A stretch of DNA of 37,302 bases from Bacteroidota bacterium (GCA_021811615.1 JAJZNW010000116.1:1-37302); one strand, 5' to 3'; numbered from the stretch's first letter, positions 1 to 8,339 are shown. Program-made: numbers and translations. The notes: generated from the letters alone by a model not told the origin.

Positions 1-1
1 A

Positions 2-499
2 TCCATTCGTCTTCCTGCCTCGCACGGCCATTGGGATCACATCGGAGATATGAAAAAATTGAAGGCGCTTACCGGAGCGCAGGTCTGTGCGAGCCAGGAA
101 GACGAATGGATGATGCGCGATCCGAACGGCATGGTTATCGTCCCTCCGGAGCCGATCGAGCCCGTCGAGGTGGACGTTCGGCTCACCGGCGGCGGGACGG
201 TGGAGACGCCGGGTTTGAAGTTCAAGGTGATAGAAACCCCCGGACATTCGGCAGGCTCGATTTGCCTGTATGAAGAAGATGAGCGAATCCTTTTCACCGG
301 AGATACTCTGTTCTCAGGTTCGATCGGAAGGGTGGATTTACCCACCGGTTCGATGGATGCAATCTCGAAGAGCATCCGGACGAAGCTCCTGACTTTGCCG
401 GGAGATGTGAAAATATATCCGGGGCATGGAGGGGACAGCACTCTCGCGAAAGAAAAGCGAGAGAACCCTTTCGTGCAGACCATGCTTGCCGAGAAGTGA
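2..499 (+). CDS. Metallo-beta-lactamase-fold hydrolase, glyoxalase II-like (5' truncated)
   Basis: The reading frame is open from the first bases of the window, so the start lies upstream; about 165 residues are visible. The visible part begins just before the metal-binding HxHxDH motif (HGHWDH at nt 23-40). A PGHSAGS segment, a TGDTLF aspartate segment and a PGHGG histidine segment near the C-terminus follow, which is the full run of zinc/iron ligands of the glyoxalase II (GloB/YcbL-like) branch of the fold. Such proteins hydrolyse thioesters such as S-lactoylglutathione, or act on other small substrates in the cytoplasm. The substrate cannot be read from this fragment. The frame ends in TGA at 497-499, and a 110-nt gap separates it from the VWA gene. 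Family assignment is secure; the specific reaction is not. Confidence 0.9.
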   Translation, partial: SIRLPASHGHWDHIGDMKKLKALTGAQVCASQEDEWMMRDPNGMVIVPPEPIEPVEVDVRLTGGGTVETPGLKFKVIETPGHSAGSICLYEEDERILFTGDTLFSGSIGRVDLPTGSMDAISKSIRTKLLTLPGDVKIYPGHGGDSTLAKEKRENPFVQTMLAEK

Positions 500-609
500 A
501 AGAGGTGTGTTGAATTCTCGAGACACTGAGTACGGTAACAAGATCAGGGCCGGTGCGGTAAGAAGACCATGGAATCTGTAGCCTGGAAGAGTTTGGAACG
601 AGGTGAAGC

Positions 610-1716
610 ATGAAATTCAGATATTCGAAATGGACTGAAGACTCGATGACGGACGAGCAGCGGCTCCAGAACATGGTTTCGCTGTTCAGCTATCTTCTGT
701 TGCAGACAAGCGGAGATGCGGAGGAAGCGCTGGAATGGATGCGACAACTCGGCCAGGAGTACGAGCTGTTCGACAAAGACATGACGATGGACGACTTCAT
801 CGAGAAGCTGAAAGAGCTCGGGTATATCGACGATGCGAAGGATGTGATCGTGCTTACGTCGAAGGGAGTTCAGCGCATAAGAGAGGATGCCCTCAGGGAG
901 GTTTTTACGAATCTCAAGAAGAGTCCCGAAGGTTCCCACGAGTCCCCGCACACAGGGCAGGGAGTGGACCGGCTGAGCGAGACGAAGAAGTATACGTTCG
1001 GCGACCAGCCGACCAACATAGATCTCACGTCGACTCTGAAGAACGCGCTTCTTCACGACAGCATCGAGAAGTTCCAGCTGCATGAGGACGATATAGAAGT
1101 TTACGAGACGGAGCACCTGACGAACTGTGCTACCGTAGTCCTGCTCGATATCAGCCATTCGATGATCCTCTACGGGGAGGACAGGATTACGCCCGCGAAG
1201 CAGGTGTCACTTGCACTGGCAGAGCTGATACGGACGAAGTTTCCGAAGGATCATCTGAACATCGTTGTCTTCGGCGACGATGCGAAGGAGATCACGCTTG
1301 CAGAGCTTCCTTTCGTCACAGTCGGCCCTTACCATACCAACACACTGGCGGCTCTCAGGCTGGCGAGGAGCATTTTGCGGCGGAAGGGCAACGTCAACAG
1401 ACAGGTGTTTCTCGTGACGGACGGCAAGCCGTCCGCAATATTCGATGATTCCGGTAGGCTGTATAGGAATTCGTTCGGTCTGGATCCGAGGATTGTCAAC
1501 AAGACTCTGGATGAGGCCGTGGCGTGCAGGAGGGAGAAGATCGTAATAAGCACATTCATGGTTGCCAGAGATCCATATCTTATCAATTTCGTCGAAGAAC
1601 TAACGCGGGCCAACAAGGGACGAGCCTACTACTCATCGCTCAACAAGCTCGGTGAGTACATATTTGTCGATTACATTCGCAACAGGAGAAAGAAATTCAA
1701 CAGTTCGATCCCCTGA
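610..1716 (+). CDS. VWA-domain protein
   Basis: A 368-residue protein with a von Willebrand factor A domain in its C-terminal half. The MIDAS metal site DxSxS is seen as DISHS at residues 180-184, with a later VTDGKPS strand typical of bacterial VWA proteins. The first 170 residues are mostly predicted helix and charged, with no signal peptide or membrane segment, so the protein is probably cytoplasmic. Related VWA proteins act with MoxR or magnesium-chelatase-type AAA+ ATPases in metal insertion or complex assembly, but no such ATPase is present in this window. The ATG at 610 follows a GAGGTG ribosome binding site about 5 nt upstream. The partner and role are unknown. Confidence 0.85.
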   Translation: MKFRYSKWTEDSMTDEQRLQNMVSLFSYLLLQTSGDAEEALEWMRQLGQEYELFDKDMTMDDFIEKLKELGYIDDAKDVIVLTSKGVQRIREDALREVFTNLKKSPEGSHESPHTGQGVDRLSETKKYTFGDQPTNIDLTSTLKNALLHDSIEKFQLHEDDIEVYETEHLTNCATVVLLDISHSMILYGEDRITPAKQVSLALAELIRTKFPKDHLNIVVFGDDAKEITLAELPFVTVGPYHTNTLAALRLARSILRRKGNVNRQVFLVTDGKPSAIFDDSGRLYRNSFGLDPRIVNKTLDEAVACRREKIVISTFMVARDPYLINFVEELTRANKGRAYYSSLNKLGEYIFVDYIRNRRKKFNSSIP

Positions 1717-1827
1717 TCTCATATTGCGGAACGTGCGAAGGCGCGGGCGATCGGAAGACGGTTTCAAATCCCTTCTCTGTTCGACGGGCCTGACGGCTGA
1801 TTATTTCACGAACCACTGTAGACTCGT

Positions 1828-1855
1828 TTGAGCAATTCGATTCAAGTGCTATCTT
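1828..1855 (+). promoter_or_regulatory. Candidate sigma-70-type promoter for the histidine kinase
   Basis: TTGAGC (1828-1833) and TATCTT (1850-1855) are separated by 16 nt and lie about 60 nt before the TTG start of the kinase. The same arrangement, TTGAnn then TATnTT, recurs before 30945 and before mutS. This is a sequence match only. Confidence 0.35.
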
Positions 1856-1913
1856 ATCATCGATGATGGCACACCACTTCTCATATTTCCCTCAGTCAGG
1901 CGGCTTGTAGTAA

Positions 1914-3635
1914 TTGAATCACTGGCAATTTGATGCGGTATCATGGCTTTACGTCATTTCCGTTCTCGTAGCCATCTCGGTTGCGTTTGAGGCATGGCGA
2001 ACGCGTCCGGTGAAGGGAGCTAAAGAGTTTGCGATCCTATCGCTCTCAGTTGCGGTCTGGTGTTTGGGGTACCTTCTGGGTTTTTTCAATTCCGATCTTT
2101 CCTGGAAGCTGTTGTTCCTTCGCGTTGAATATACAGGTATCATCGCGTCGAGTTATTTCTGGCTGGTTTTCATAGCGACGTATGTCGACAATGCATTCCT
2201 AAGGAGGCGCAGGACTCTTGCCGCGCTGGCAGTGGTGCCGCTTGTATCTTTCATACTTGTACTCACAGTCACGCATCAGCATTTATTTTACTCCTCCTAT
2301 GGACTCGGCAGGGCAGGAGACTTTGTGACACTTCGTAAGACCTATGCTGCAGGTTTTTATCTCGAGGCGGCATATGCATATTTACTGGTTATCGGGGGCG
2401 CTTTCCTTCTTCTTCATTCAATTTACCAAATGCCGAACCGATACAAGAGGCAATTTTTTCTCATAGGGTTCGCGGTACTTGTGGTATTGATTCCGAATTT
2501 TCTGTACGTGATGAAGACGCATATCTTCGGGATTTTTGATCCTACGCCGGTGTCGTTTTCGTTCGCCGGGATAATATTCAGTTTTGTAATGGTCAAATAC
2601 AGATTTCTCGACGTCGTGCCGACGGCGTACAGGCAGGTATTCAGAAATGTGAACAGCGGTATCATTGTGATCGACGGACGGGAACTGATTCTCGATATGA
2701 ATCCGGGTGCGGAGGACATCCTTTCGCGGAATTCGCGTTCGTCGATCGGGAAGAAACTTGCGGATCTGTCACCTGAATGCTCGCAGCTTCTGGCGGTTGC
2801 AAAGAGTGCCGATGTGCGGAAGGAACTACAACTCGGGAAAGAGAAAAGGATATATTCGGTGACAGTCTCTTCGTTGAACGATTCGAACGGTGAGCCGGTA
2901 GGCGAGATTGTTATGCTTTACGATGTCACAGATTTGCGGAATGCGCTCGATGAGATCGACACTTTTGCCCATTCCGTCGCGCACGACCTCAAGACTCCCC
3001 TTTCTCTTCTTACTGGCTACTCAGACCTGCTCTCTTCAGGACAGCTTACGGTGGCCGAAAGGGAGGAGGCCGTCGACGTAATCAGGTCCTATTCTGCGAA
3101 AATGATAGAGATTGTTGACGAACTTCTCACGCTTGCGCGGGTGAGGCGGGAGCAGGATGTGGCCCTCGATGTCCTTGATATGTCGAAAATAATCCAGAGC
3201 TCAGTTCTCAGGCTGGAGAGATTTGCGCAGGAGAGAAAGGGGAAGATCTATTTCCCCGAGCAATGGCCGTCTGCGATCGGCCATGCTCCATGGGTTGAAG
3301 AGGTCTGGGTGAATTATCTCAGCAATGCGTTGAAGTACGGGGGTACGTCCCCGAATGTTTATCTGGGATATGAAGAACTCGCCGGCCAGGTAAAGTTCTG
3401 GGTCAAGGACAACGGGCCCGGACTGAAGAAGAGCGACCAGGAGAAACTCTTCAAGGAGTTTTCCAGGCTTCCGGGGGAGGGTATTGAGTCGGGACATGGA
3501 CTGGGGCTTTTCATAGTAGGGAGAATAGTGTCTAAACTCGGGGGAGAAGTGGGGGTCGAGAGCATACCGGGAGGCGGCGCGAAATTCTACTTCACCCTGC
3601 CGAAGGCAGGCGCTCGACCTGCTGTTCAGAAATGA
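1914..3635 (+). CDS. Membrane sensor histidine kinase (7TM-PAS-HisKA-HATPase)
   Basis: A 573-residue sensor kinase. Residues 1-230 form about seven hydrophobic segments resembling the N-terminal 7TM module of bacterial histidine kinases. A PAS-like domain follows (about 235-340, with NSGIIVID and LDMNPGAEDIL). The dimerisation/phosphoacceptor domain has the H-box HDLKTP, with His357 as the predicted phosphorylated residue. The ATPase domain has an N-box around 467-475 (NYLSNALKYGG), a G1 box DNGPGL near 499 and a G2 box GHGLGL near 527, so the kinase should be active. The start is TTG at 1914; there is no strong ribosome binding site, but the first hydrophobic helix begins close to it. No response regulator is adjacent, so it is an orphan kinase and its signal and target are unknown. 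Confidence 0.9.
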   Translation: MNHWQFDAVSWLYVISVLVAISVAFEAWRTRPVKGAKEFAILSLSVAVWCLGYLLGFFNSDLSWKLLFLRVEYTGIIASSYFWLVFIATYVDNAFLRRRRTLAALAVVPLVSFILVLTVTHQHLFYSSYGLGRAGDFVTLRKTYAAGFYLEAAYAYLLVIGGAFLLLHSIYQMPNRYKRQFFLIGFAVLVVLIPNFLYVMKTHIFGIFDPTPVSFSFAGIIFSFVMVKYRFLDVVPTAYRQVFRNVNSGIIVIDGRELILDMNPGAEDILSRNSRSSIGKKLADLSPECSQLLAVAKSADVRKELQLGKEKRIYSVTVSSLNDSNGEPVGEIVMLYDVTDLRNALDEIDTFAHSVAHDLKTPLSLLTGYSDLLSSGQLTVAEREEAVDVIRSYSAKMIEIVDELLTLARVRREQDVALDVLDMSKIIQSSVLRLERFAQERKGKIYFPEQWPSAIGHAPWVEEVWVNYLSNALKYGGTSPNVYLGYEELAGQVKFWVKDNGPGLKKSDQEKLFKEFSRLPGEGIESGHGLGLFIVGRIVSKLGGEVGVESIPGGGAKFYFTLPKAGARPAVQK

Positions 3636-3650
3636 AAGATTTCCGTCCGT

Positions 3651-3675
3651 CTCCGGTGCCCGTAATTAGCCGGAG
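3651..3675 (+). other. Inverted repeat downstream of the histidine kinase
   Basis: CTCCGG (3651-3656) pairs with CCGGAG (3670-3675) across a 13-nt loop, 16 nt after the kinase stop codon. No T-run follows, so it is at best a weak terminator or an RNA 3'-end stabiliser. Confidence 0.3.
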
Positions 3676-3857
3676 CGTCCAATGCGGAACCTGCGATTTC
3701 AAAAGGGAAGGAACGGGACAAGTGCAGACGATATCCGCATAAATAGAAAAAGCTGGAGCCTTTCGATTCGAGGCTGAAGTTCCGGTTTGCGGAGTGTCAT
3801 GATTGTTGTTGAAAATTCTTTTCCTTCACGCTCCAATCGATTATATTAATTCGAATT

Positions 3858-3932
3858 CGGGGCGTGGCTCAGCCCGGTTAGAGCGCTTGGTTCGGGACCA
3901 AGAGGTCGTGGGTTCGAATCCCACCGCCCCGA
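3858..3932 (+). tRNA. tRNA-Pro (anticodon CGG)
   Basis: A 75-nt cloverleaf can be drawn by hand. The acceptor stem is CGGGGCG (3858-3864) with CGCCCCG (3925-3931), and A3932 is the discriminator. The D-arm lies in GCTCAGCCCGGTTAGAGC. The anticodon stem CTTGG/CCAAG holds the loop TTCGGGA, giving anticodon CGG for the proline codon CCG. The T-arm is GTGGG-TTCGAAT-CCCAC (3908-3924). The 3' CCA is not encoded (CAA follows), so it must be added enzymatically. A TATATT at 3842-3847 is well placed as a -10 element for transcription starting next to the tRNA 5' end; no clear -35 was found. Confidence 0.97.
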
Positions 3933-3979
3933 CAATCGATGCAGCGGGTACACATCTTCTCTGTCAAGCAGGCATTCCT

Positions 3980-4201
3980 ATGTATCTCAAGGTAAAGGTT
4001 CATCCGAATTCAAAGAAAGACGAAGTCCTGGAGAAGGGTGAGGATTCGTTCGAGGTTTTCGTTCGTGCCAAGCCAATCGACGGAAAGGCGAACGACGCAG
4101 TTCTGGAATTGATCAGCAGCTATTTAAAGATCCCCCGTTCAAAGGTTCGGCTCCTACGTGGAGCGAACGCACACAACAAACTCCTCGAGATATTTTCGTG
4201 A
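3980..4201 (+). CDS. DUF167 / YggU family protein
   Basis: A 73-residue protein beginning MYLKVKVHPNSKKDEV and containing the family core FEVFVRAKPIDGKAND, followed by a short helix and LLRGANAHNKLLEI. This matches the DUF167 (YggU/YggT-neighbour) family of small soluble alpha/beta proteins, whose role is not established. The open frame extends upstream to 3803, but that part runs through the tRNA gene, so the ATG at 3980 is chosen; the resulting length is usual for the family. No convincing ribosome binding site precedes it. It lies 47 nt behind tRNA-Pro and could be read from the same transcript. Confidence 0.9.
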   Translation: MYLKVKVHPNSKKDEVLEKGEDSFEVFVRAKPIDGKANDAVLELISSYLKIPRSKVRLLRGANAHNKLLEIFS

Positions 4202-4263
4202 TGTAGAATACCGTCGTCTCCATGGTACATCGGCGGCCTGAATAAGAAAATTTCGAACTCTTT

Positions 4264-4890
4264 ATGAATTATCGGGAGTTAAAACTAAATTACTCAGTGA
4301 AACAGAGAGCCGCGCTGACGATATCTTACATTTTCATGCCGACATCCTTTGCGTTAGCGGCATTCCTATCCTTAAGCCTGATGACGAGGCAGGGCTCCGA
4401 CGTATTTCGCGTAGCATCGCTCTCGGTATTGTTCGGCGCATTGCTCCCACTAGCGTACCTCCTGTATTTGCTGCACAGGGAGAAGGTCACGCGCCTGGAT
4501 GTCCCCTTGCGGGAACAGAGGACGATCCCATATCTGATCGCGGTCCTGATTTATTTCGCTGGTTTCGCGGCGTTGATCGTCGCCGAGGCATCGGTTCAAG
4601 TTTATTCGCTGATGTTTTGTTATGCGACAAACACGCTTGCCGTAACAGCCATCAACACGAAGTGGAAAATAAGTGCGCATGCAATGGGAGCCTCCGGACC
4701 TCTGACCGCTCTAGCAATTACCTTTGGAACCTATGTGCTTCCACTCTTTTTGCTGGTTGTCCCGGTCGCGTGGGCAAGGCTTGAACTGAAAGCGCATACC
4801 AGATCGCAGGTTACCGCGGGTGCGGTGCTTGGAATACTTCTTACCGGAGTTCAGGTGGAGGCTTTCTACAAAATCGCAGGAGCTCATTGA
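4264..4890 (+). CDS. PAP2-like integral membrane protein
   Basis: A 208-residue membrane protein with about six hydrophobic segments. It has degenerate counterparts of the three PAP2 (phosphatidic acid phosphatase type 2) motifs: a REQR..PY segment near residue 83 in place of KX6RP, SAHAMGASG in place of PSGH, and RLELKAHTRSQVTAGAVLG in place of SRX5HX3D. The final aspartate of the third motif is replaced by glycine. It may be a lipid phosphatase acting at the membrane or a catalytically altered relative. The stop overlaps the polX start (TGATG), so the two are probably co-translated. The fold is fairly likely; activity is uncertain. Confidence 0.65.
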   Translation: MNYRELKLNYSVKQRAALTISYIFMPTSFALAAFLSLSLMTRQGSDVFRVASLSVLFGALLPLAYLLYLLHREKVTRLDVPLREQRTIPYLIAVLIYFAGFAALIVAEASVQVYSLMFCYATNTLAVTAINTKWKISAHAMGASGPLTALAITFGTYVLPLFLLVVPVAWARLELKAHTRSQVTAGAVLGILLTGVQVEAFYKIAGAH

Positions 4891-6614
4891 TGGATAAAAA
4901 AGAAATCGTCTCGATGCTCGAGGAAATTTCATCCCTCCTGGATTTGAAGGGCGAGGACAAGTTTAAGATAAGCGCCTACTCCAGGGCCGCGAGATCGATT
5001 TCCCAATCGACTGACGATGTCGTAAGCCTGATACGGGAGGGCGAGGCGAAAAAAATACCTGGGGTCGGTGAGGCGTTGTCGAAGAAACTTACGGAGTTTG
5101 TCGAAACGGGAAGACTCACATTTCTCGAGGAACTCCGGAGCTCTTTGCCGGAGGGACTTCCACAACTGTTCAACATACACGGCCTGGGGCCGAACAAGGT
5201 AAGGACGCTTTACGAACAACTGGATGTGAAGTCGATTGCCGAACTCGAATACGCGTGCAAGGAAAACAGGCTTGTGACCCTGAAAGGGTTCGGTCAGAAG
5301 ACGCAGGACAAAGTGCTCGACGAAATCGCCCGATTCAAGGAGAACAGCGAATACCGGCTGCTCGACGTCATTCATGAGACTGCTGCTTCGATCGCCTCAT
5401 TGCTTGACAAGCTATCGGGCGTAGAGCGTTATGAATTCACGGGGAGTTACCGCCGTCGCCGGGAGGTAATTCACGATATCGATTGTGTCATCAAGTTCAA
5501 GTCGGGCGAAAGAGATAAACTCTTCGCGGCTCTCGGAAAATTGAAGGGGGTCAAGGAGGTCAGGGAGACGCAGAACGACCTCGTCTCGTTGGTATGGGAG
5601 AACGGCATTCCGGTGGAGTTCATAATCGTGAACAAAGCGGAGTATCCACTCGCTGTGCTCCACTCCAGCGGCAGCAAGGAATTCTTCGCGCACCTGAAGG
5701 AATACGCGTCGACCCGAGGCTATACGCTCGGTATGCGGGAGCTGAAGCGAGGGCGTGACAAAATCAATTTCGATTCCGAGGAAGAGATATTCGGCCAGAT
5801 CGGGCTGCAGTACATTCCGCCCGAGCTCCGTGAGGATGGCGACGCGGTAGTAGCGGCGGCGAAAGGTAATATCCCTGAACTCGTCACGGAGGAAGACATC
5901 CGGGGGATATTCCACGTCCACACAAACTGGAGTGACGGAGCGGAGCCTCTGGACCGGATGGTTGCGGCCGCTAGTAAACTCGGGCTCAGTTATTTCGGAC
6001 TTAGCGACCACAGCAAGAGTGCGTTTTATGCGAATGGCCTCGACGAAAAAAGACTGAAAGAACAGGGGCGACTCGTAGATGAGATGAACAAGGGATTGAA
6101 GGACTTCTTCGTTTTCAAAGGCAGCGAGGTAGACATTCTTGCCGACGGGAAGCTCGACTACAGCGACGCCGTTCTCAAGACCCTGGACTTCAGCGTCGGA
6201 TCCGTTCACAGCAAGCTCAGCATGAAGAAGGACGAGGCTACGAAACGCCTGACAGCGGCGCTGAAGAATCCGTACATGACTTTCCTCGGACACATGACAG
6301 GCCGGCTTCTTCTGGGGAGGAGCGGATACGAGCTGGACATGGATGAAATAATAAAGACCGCCGCGCGCAACAGGAAGATAATCGAGATAAATGCGAATCC
6401 GCACCGCCTCGATATCGACTGGAGGTTCATCAAGAGGGCCAAAGAGGCGGGCGTCAGATTTTCAATTAACCCGGATGCACACTCGAAAGAAGGTCTTGCG
6501 GATTATAGGTACGGCGTCTCGATCGCGCGCAAGGGTTGGCTTACGAAGGAAGATTTGTTGAACACGATGTCTTTGGAAGAGGTAAAGAAGTTCCTGAAGA
6601 ATGCCAAAAGTTAG
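4890..6614 (+). CDS. polX: DNA polymerase/3'-5' exonuclease PolX
   Basis: A 574-residue family X polymerase of usual bacterial length. An N-terminal 8-kDa-like region and helix-hairpin-helix segments (IPGVGEALSKKL near 57, HGLGPNKV near 97, LKGFGQKT near 131) precede the nucleotidyltransferase core GSYRRR (185-190) and DID (196-198). The third catalytic carboxylate position reads PVEF, with Glu243 where most family members have Asp. A C-terminal PHP nuclease domain follows, with HVHTNWSDG (from 340), SDHS (370-373), GSEVD, SVHS, GHMTG and DAHS, so its metal site appears complete. PolX acts in base excision repair gap filling, with the PHP domain giving exonuclease or AP-site activity. ATG 4890 is preferred over TTG 4887 because AGGAG lies 8 nt upstream and it overlaps the previous stop. 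Confidence 0.95.
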   Translation: MDKKEIVSMLEEISSLLDLKGEDKFKISAYSRAARSISQSTDDVVSLIREGEAKKIPGVGEALSKKLTEFVETGRLTFLEELRSSLPEGLPQLFNIHGLGPNKVRTLYEQLDVKSIAELEYACKENRLVTLKGFGQKTQDKVLDEIARFKENSEYRLLDVIHETAASIASLLDKLSGVERYEFTGSYRRRREVIHDIDCVIKFKSGERDKLFAALGKLKGVKEVRETQNDLVSLVWENGIPVEFIIVNKAEYPLAVLHSSGSKEFFAHLKEYASTRGYTLGMRELKRGRDKINFDSEEEIFGQIGLQYIPPELREDGDAVVAAAKGNIPELVTEEDIRGIFHVHTNWSDGAEPLDRMVAAASKLGLSYFGLSDHSKSAFYANGLDEKRLKEQGRLVDEMNKGLKDFFVFKGSEVDILADGKLDYSDAVLKTLDFSVGSVHSKLSMKKDEATKRLTAALKNPYMTFLGHMTGRLLLGRSGYELDMDEIIKTAARNRKIIEINANPHRLDIDWRFIKRAKEAGVRFSINPDAHSKEGLADYRYGVSIARKGWLTKEDLLNTMSLEEVKKFLKNAKS

Positions 6615-6888
6615 ATTCGTCCCGCTCGACAAGGTTGTGGAGATCAAAAGCGGAGAGACTCTGTTTAAAGCCGCGCGTGTAAATGGGATTCCATTGGGAA
6701 GCTCATGCAGGGGCGACTGCGTTTGCGGTTGGTGCAAGGTCGAGATCGTCAAGGGAATGGAAAACCTTTCACAGCCCGAAGAGTGCGAGAAGAAATTGAT
6801 GGTGAGTGGCAACTACGGAGAACACGAAAGGGTCGCATGTAGTACACGTGTCTTCGGAGATGTAAGCATTACCACGGGATACTGGTGA
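6601..6888 (+). CDS. 2Fe-2S ferredoxin (plant/adrenodoxin type)
   Basis: A 95-residue soluble ferredoxin. Cys36, Cys42, Cys45 and Cys80 form the CX5CX2C...C cluster-binding pattern in GSSCRGDCVCGWC and VACST; an extra Cys40 sits inside the cluster loop. The N-terminal strands match the beta-grasp fold of this family. It would carry single electrons in the cytoplasm; the reductase and acceptor are not visible. The start overlaps the end of polX by 14 nt in another frame, so the two are likely translated from one message. The family is secure; the pathway is unknown. Confidence 0.92.
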   Translation: MPKVRFVPLDKVVEIKSGETLFKAARVNGIPLGSSCRGDCVCGWCKVEIVKGMENLSQPEECEKKLMVSGNYGEHERVACSTRVFGDVSITTGYW

Positions 6889-6950
6889 AATTAAGAACTT
6901 CGGACTGTCATGCCTAAATTCTCAATCAGTAAATAAGGACGATGGCCGGT

Positions 6951-6975
6951 TAAAGAAAACGGCACGGCTGTGCCG
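6951..6975 (-). terminator. Minus-oriented hairpin with T-rich tail
   Basis: CGGCAC (6960-6965) and GTGCCG (6970-6975) form a 6-bp stem around GGCT. On the plus strand no T-run follows, but on the minus strand the hairpin runs into GTTTTCTTTA, as in an intrinsic terminator. No minus-strand gene upstream of it was recognised. Confidence 0.35.
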
Positions 6976-7030
6976 GAGAATCGATAGGCGAGTTGGAAAA
7001 CGGGAGATTCAAAAAAGGGAATTCGGTGAC

Positions 7031-7411
7031 ATGAGATATACCAGACACATTTTCATATGCACGAACAGGCGCAAAGAAGATGACCCGAAGGGGTCGTGCG
7101 CGCAAAAGGGAAGCGAAGAGGTGAGGGATCTTTTCAAGAAGGAGCTTCACGCGCGCGGACTGAAGACAAAAGTAAGGGCGAACAAAGCGGGATGTCTCGA
7201 CGTCTGCGAACACGGTCCGAATGTCGTGATCTATCCGGAGGGAGTCTGGTACAGCCATGTGCAGAAGGAAGATGTAGCGGAGATAATAGAGAAACACATC
7301 GTCGGGGGCGAAGTCGTCGAGCGGCTGCTTCTGGACGATCCTAGATACAGACCCGATGCGATGCAATACCCACCGCTCGTTACGGAGGAGGCGAAGTCTC
7401 CGCTTCGTTGA
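7031..7411 (+). CDS. Thioredoxin-fold 2Fe-2S ferredoxin
   Basis: A 126-residue protein of the thioredoxin-like 2Fe-2S ferredoxin family. Cys10 and Cys23 (CX12C) plus Cys55 and Cys59 (AGCLDVCEHGP) match the four ligands, and VVIYPEGVWYSHV matches the conserved strand after them. About 40 C-terminal residues extend beyond the core domain. These proteins resemble the NuoE domain and serve as small electron carriers or cluster donors. It lies 142 nt after the other ferredoxin gene, with a hairpin between, and is probably transcribed in the same direction. Function beyond electron transfer cannot be stated. Confidence 0.9.
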   Translation: MRYTRHIFICTNRRKEDDPKGSCAQKGSEEVRDLFKKELHARGLKTKVRANKAGCLDVCEHGPNVVIYPEGVWYSHVQKEDVAEIIEKHIVGGEVVERLLLDDPRYRPDAMQYPPLVTEEAKSPLR

Positions 7412-7621
7412 CTGATAAATTCGCATGTCCGACTCTTTCCGCCATAGTCCGCAAATCAAGAGCCGGCTATTCGGAGACGGACAAATAGAGGCGGATTGTC
7501 ATAGGTTCGGGCGCAACCGCGCGATCAAAATCAGTTCGGCGGGTCTCATTCGCGATTTGCATTGGTTTGCCAAAGCAGCTGACGTTGACTAAATTGGCAT
7601 ACACAAACGCTATCTGAAAAG

Positions 7622-8338
7622 TTGAAGACAAATGAAGCTACCCACGGAAGCGACGAAAATCGTGTGAGTGCTGCTGAAAAGGCACGCGCCAGGAAGGTCT
7701 ATGGCATGCTCGAACGTGAGTATCCCGATGCGAGACCGGCATTGAACTTCGGCAGTCCGTTTGAACTCCTGGTCGCAACGATATTGTCCGCTCAGTGTAC
7801 TGATGCGCGTGTGAACATGGTTACACCGGGACTTTTCAGAAAGTACACGTCGCCCGCCAGTTTCGTGTCCGCCGATCCGGAGGAGCTTGAGAGGGATGTG
7901 AAATCGACCGGCTTCTACCGCCAGAAGGCGAAAGCGCTGATAAGTTCCAGCCGCTCGCTGGTGGAGAATTTCGGCGGAGAGGTGCCGCACACTATGGAAG
8001 AGCTGCTGACGCTCGACGGCGTCGGCCGGAAAACGGCTAACGTCCTGCTTGGGAATGCGTTCGGTATTCCCGGGATTGCGGTCGACACGCATGTGAGCAG
8101 GCTGGCACAGCGTCTCGGGTTTTCGGAGGAGAATGCGCCGGAGAAAATTGAGCACGACCTTTCGTTGCTCTTCCCGAGAGATCGCTGGACTGAGCTTTGT
8201 CATTTACTGATGGCACATGGAAGAAGAATATGCGTTGCGAGGATCCCGAAATGTGAGCTGTGCGCAGTCAGCGGCTTGTGCCCTTCGGCGTTCAAGTTTA
8301 CCGCATTGAGAAAATCGAAGCAAAAGAAAGGAATGTAG
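7622..8338 (+). CDS. nth: Endonuclease III (DNA glycosylase/AP lyase)
   Basis: A 238-residue HhH-GPD glycosylase that removes oxidised pyrimidines and nicks at the abasic site. Visible family features are LLVATILSAQCTDARVN, the hairpin LDGVGRKTANVLLG with the catalytic lysine, AVDTHVSRL with the catalytic aspartate, and the C-terminal 4Fe-4S ligands CX6CX2CX5C (CVARIPKCELCAVSGLC). The TTG at 7622 has only a weak GAAAAG upstream. GTG at 7664 would remove 14 residues that precede the conserved region and is an equally possible start. The stop is one base before mqnD, so the genes are closely coupled. Confidence 0.95.
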   Translation: MKTNEATHGSDENRVSAAEKARARKVYGMLEREYPDARPALNFGSPFELLVATILSAQCTDARVNMVTPGLFRKYTSPASFVSADPEELERDVKSTGFYRQKAKALISSSRSLVENFGGEVPHTMEELLTLDGVGRKTANVLLGNAFGIPGIAVDTHVSRLAQRLGFSEENAPEKIEHDLSLLFPRDRWTELCHLLMAHGRRICVARIPKCELCAVSGLCPSAFKFTALRKSKQKKGM

Positions 8339-8339
8339 T

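Noticed and set aside
610..1716. VWA gene as part of a MoxR/VWA system
   Set aside because: No AAA+ MoxR-type ATPase or partner gene is present next to it in this window.
3803..3979. N-terminal extension of the DUF167 reading frame
   Set aside because: It runs straight through the tRNA-Pro gene, and the family N-terminus begins at ATG 3980.
5412..6404. A long (330-codon) minus-strand frame inside polX
   Set aside because: It is a codon-bias shadow of polX, whose motifs are intact across the whole stretch.
7412..7621. Promoter search before nth (TTGACT at 7585)
   Set aside because: No -10-like sequence lies 16-18 nt downstream; the nearest TATCTG is 20 nt away.
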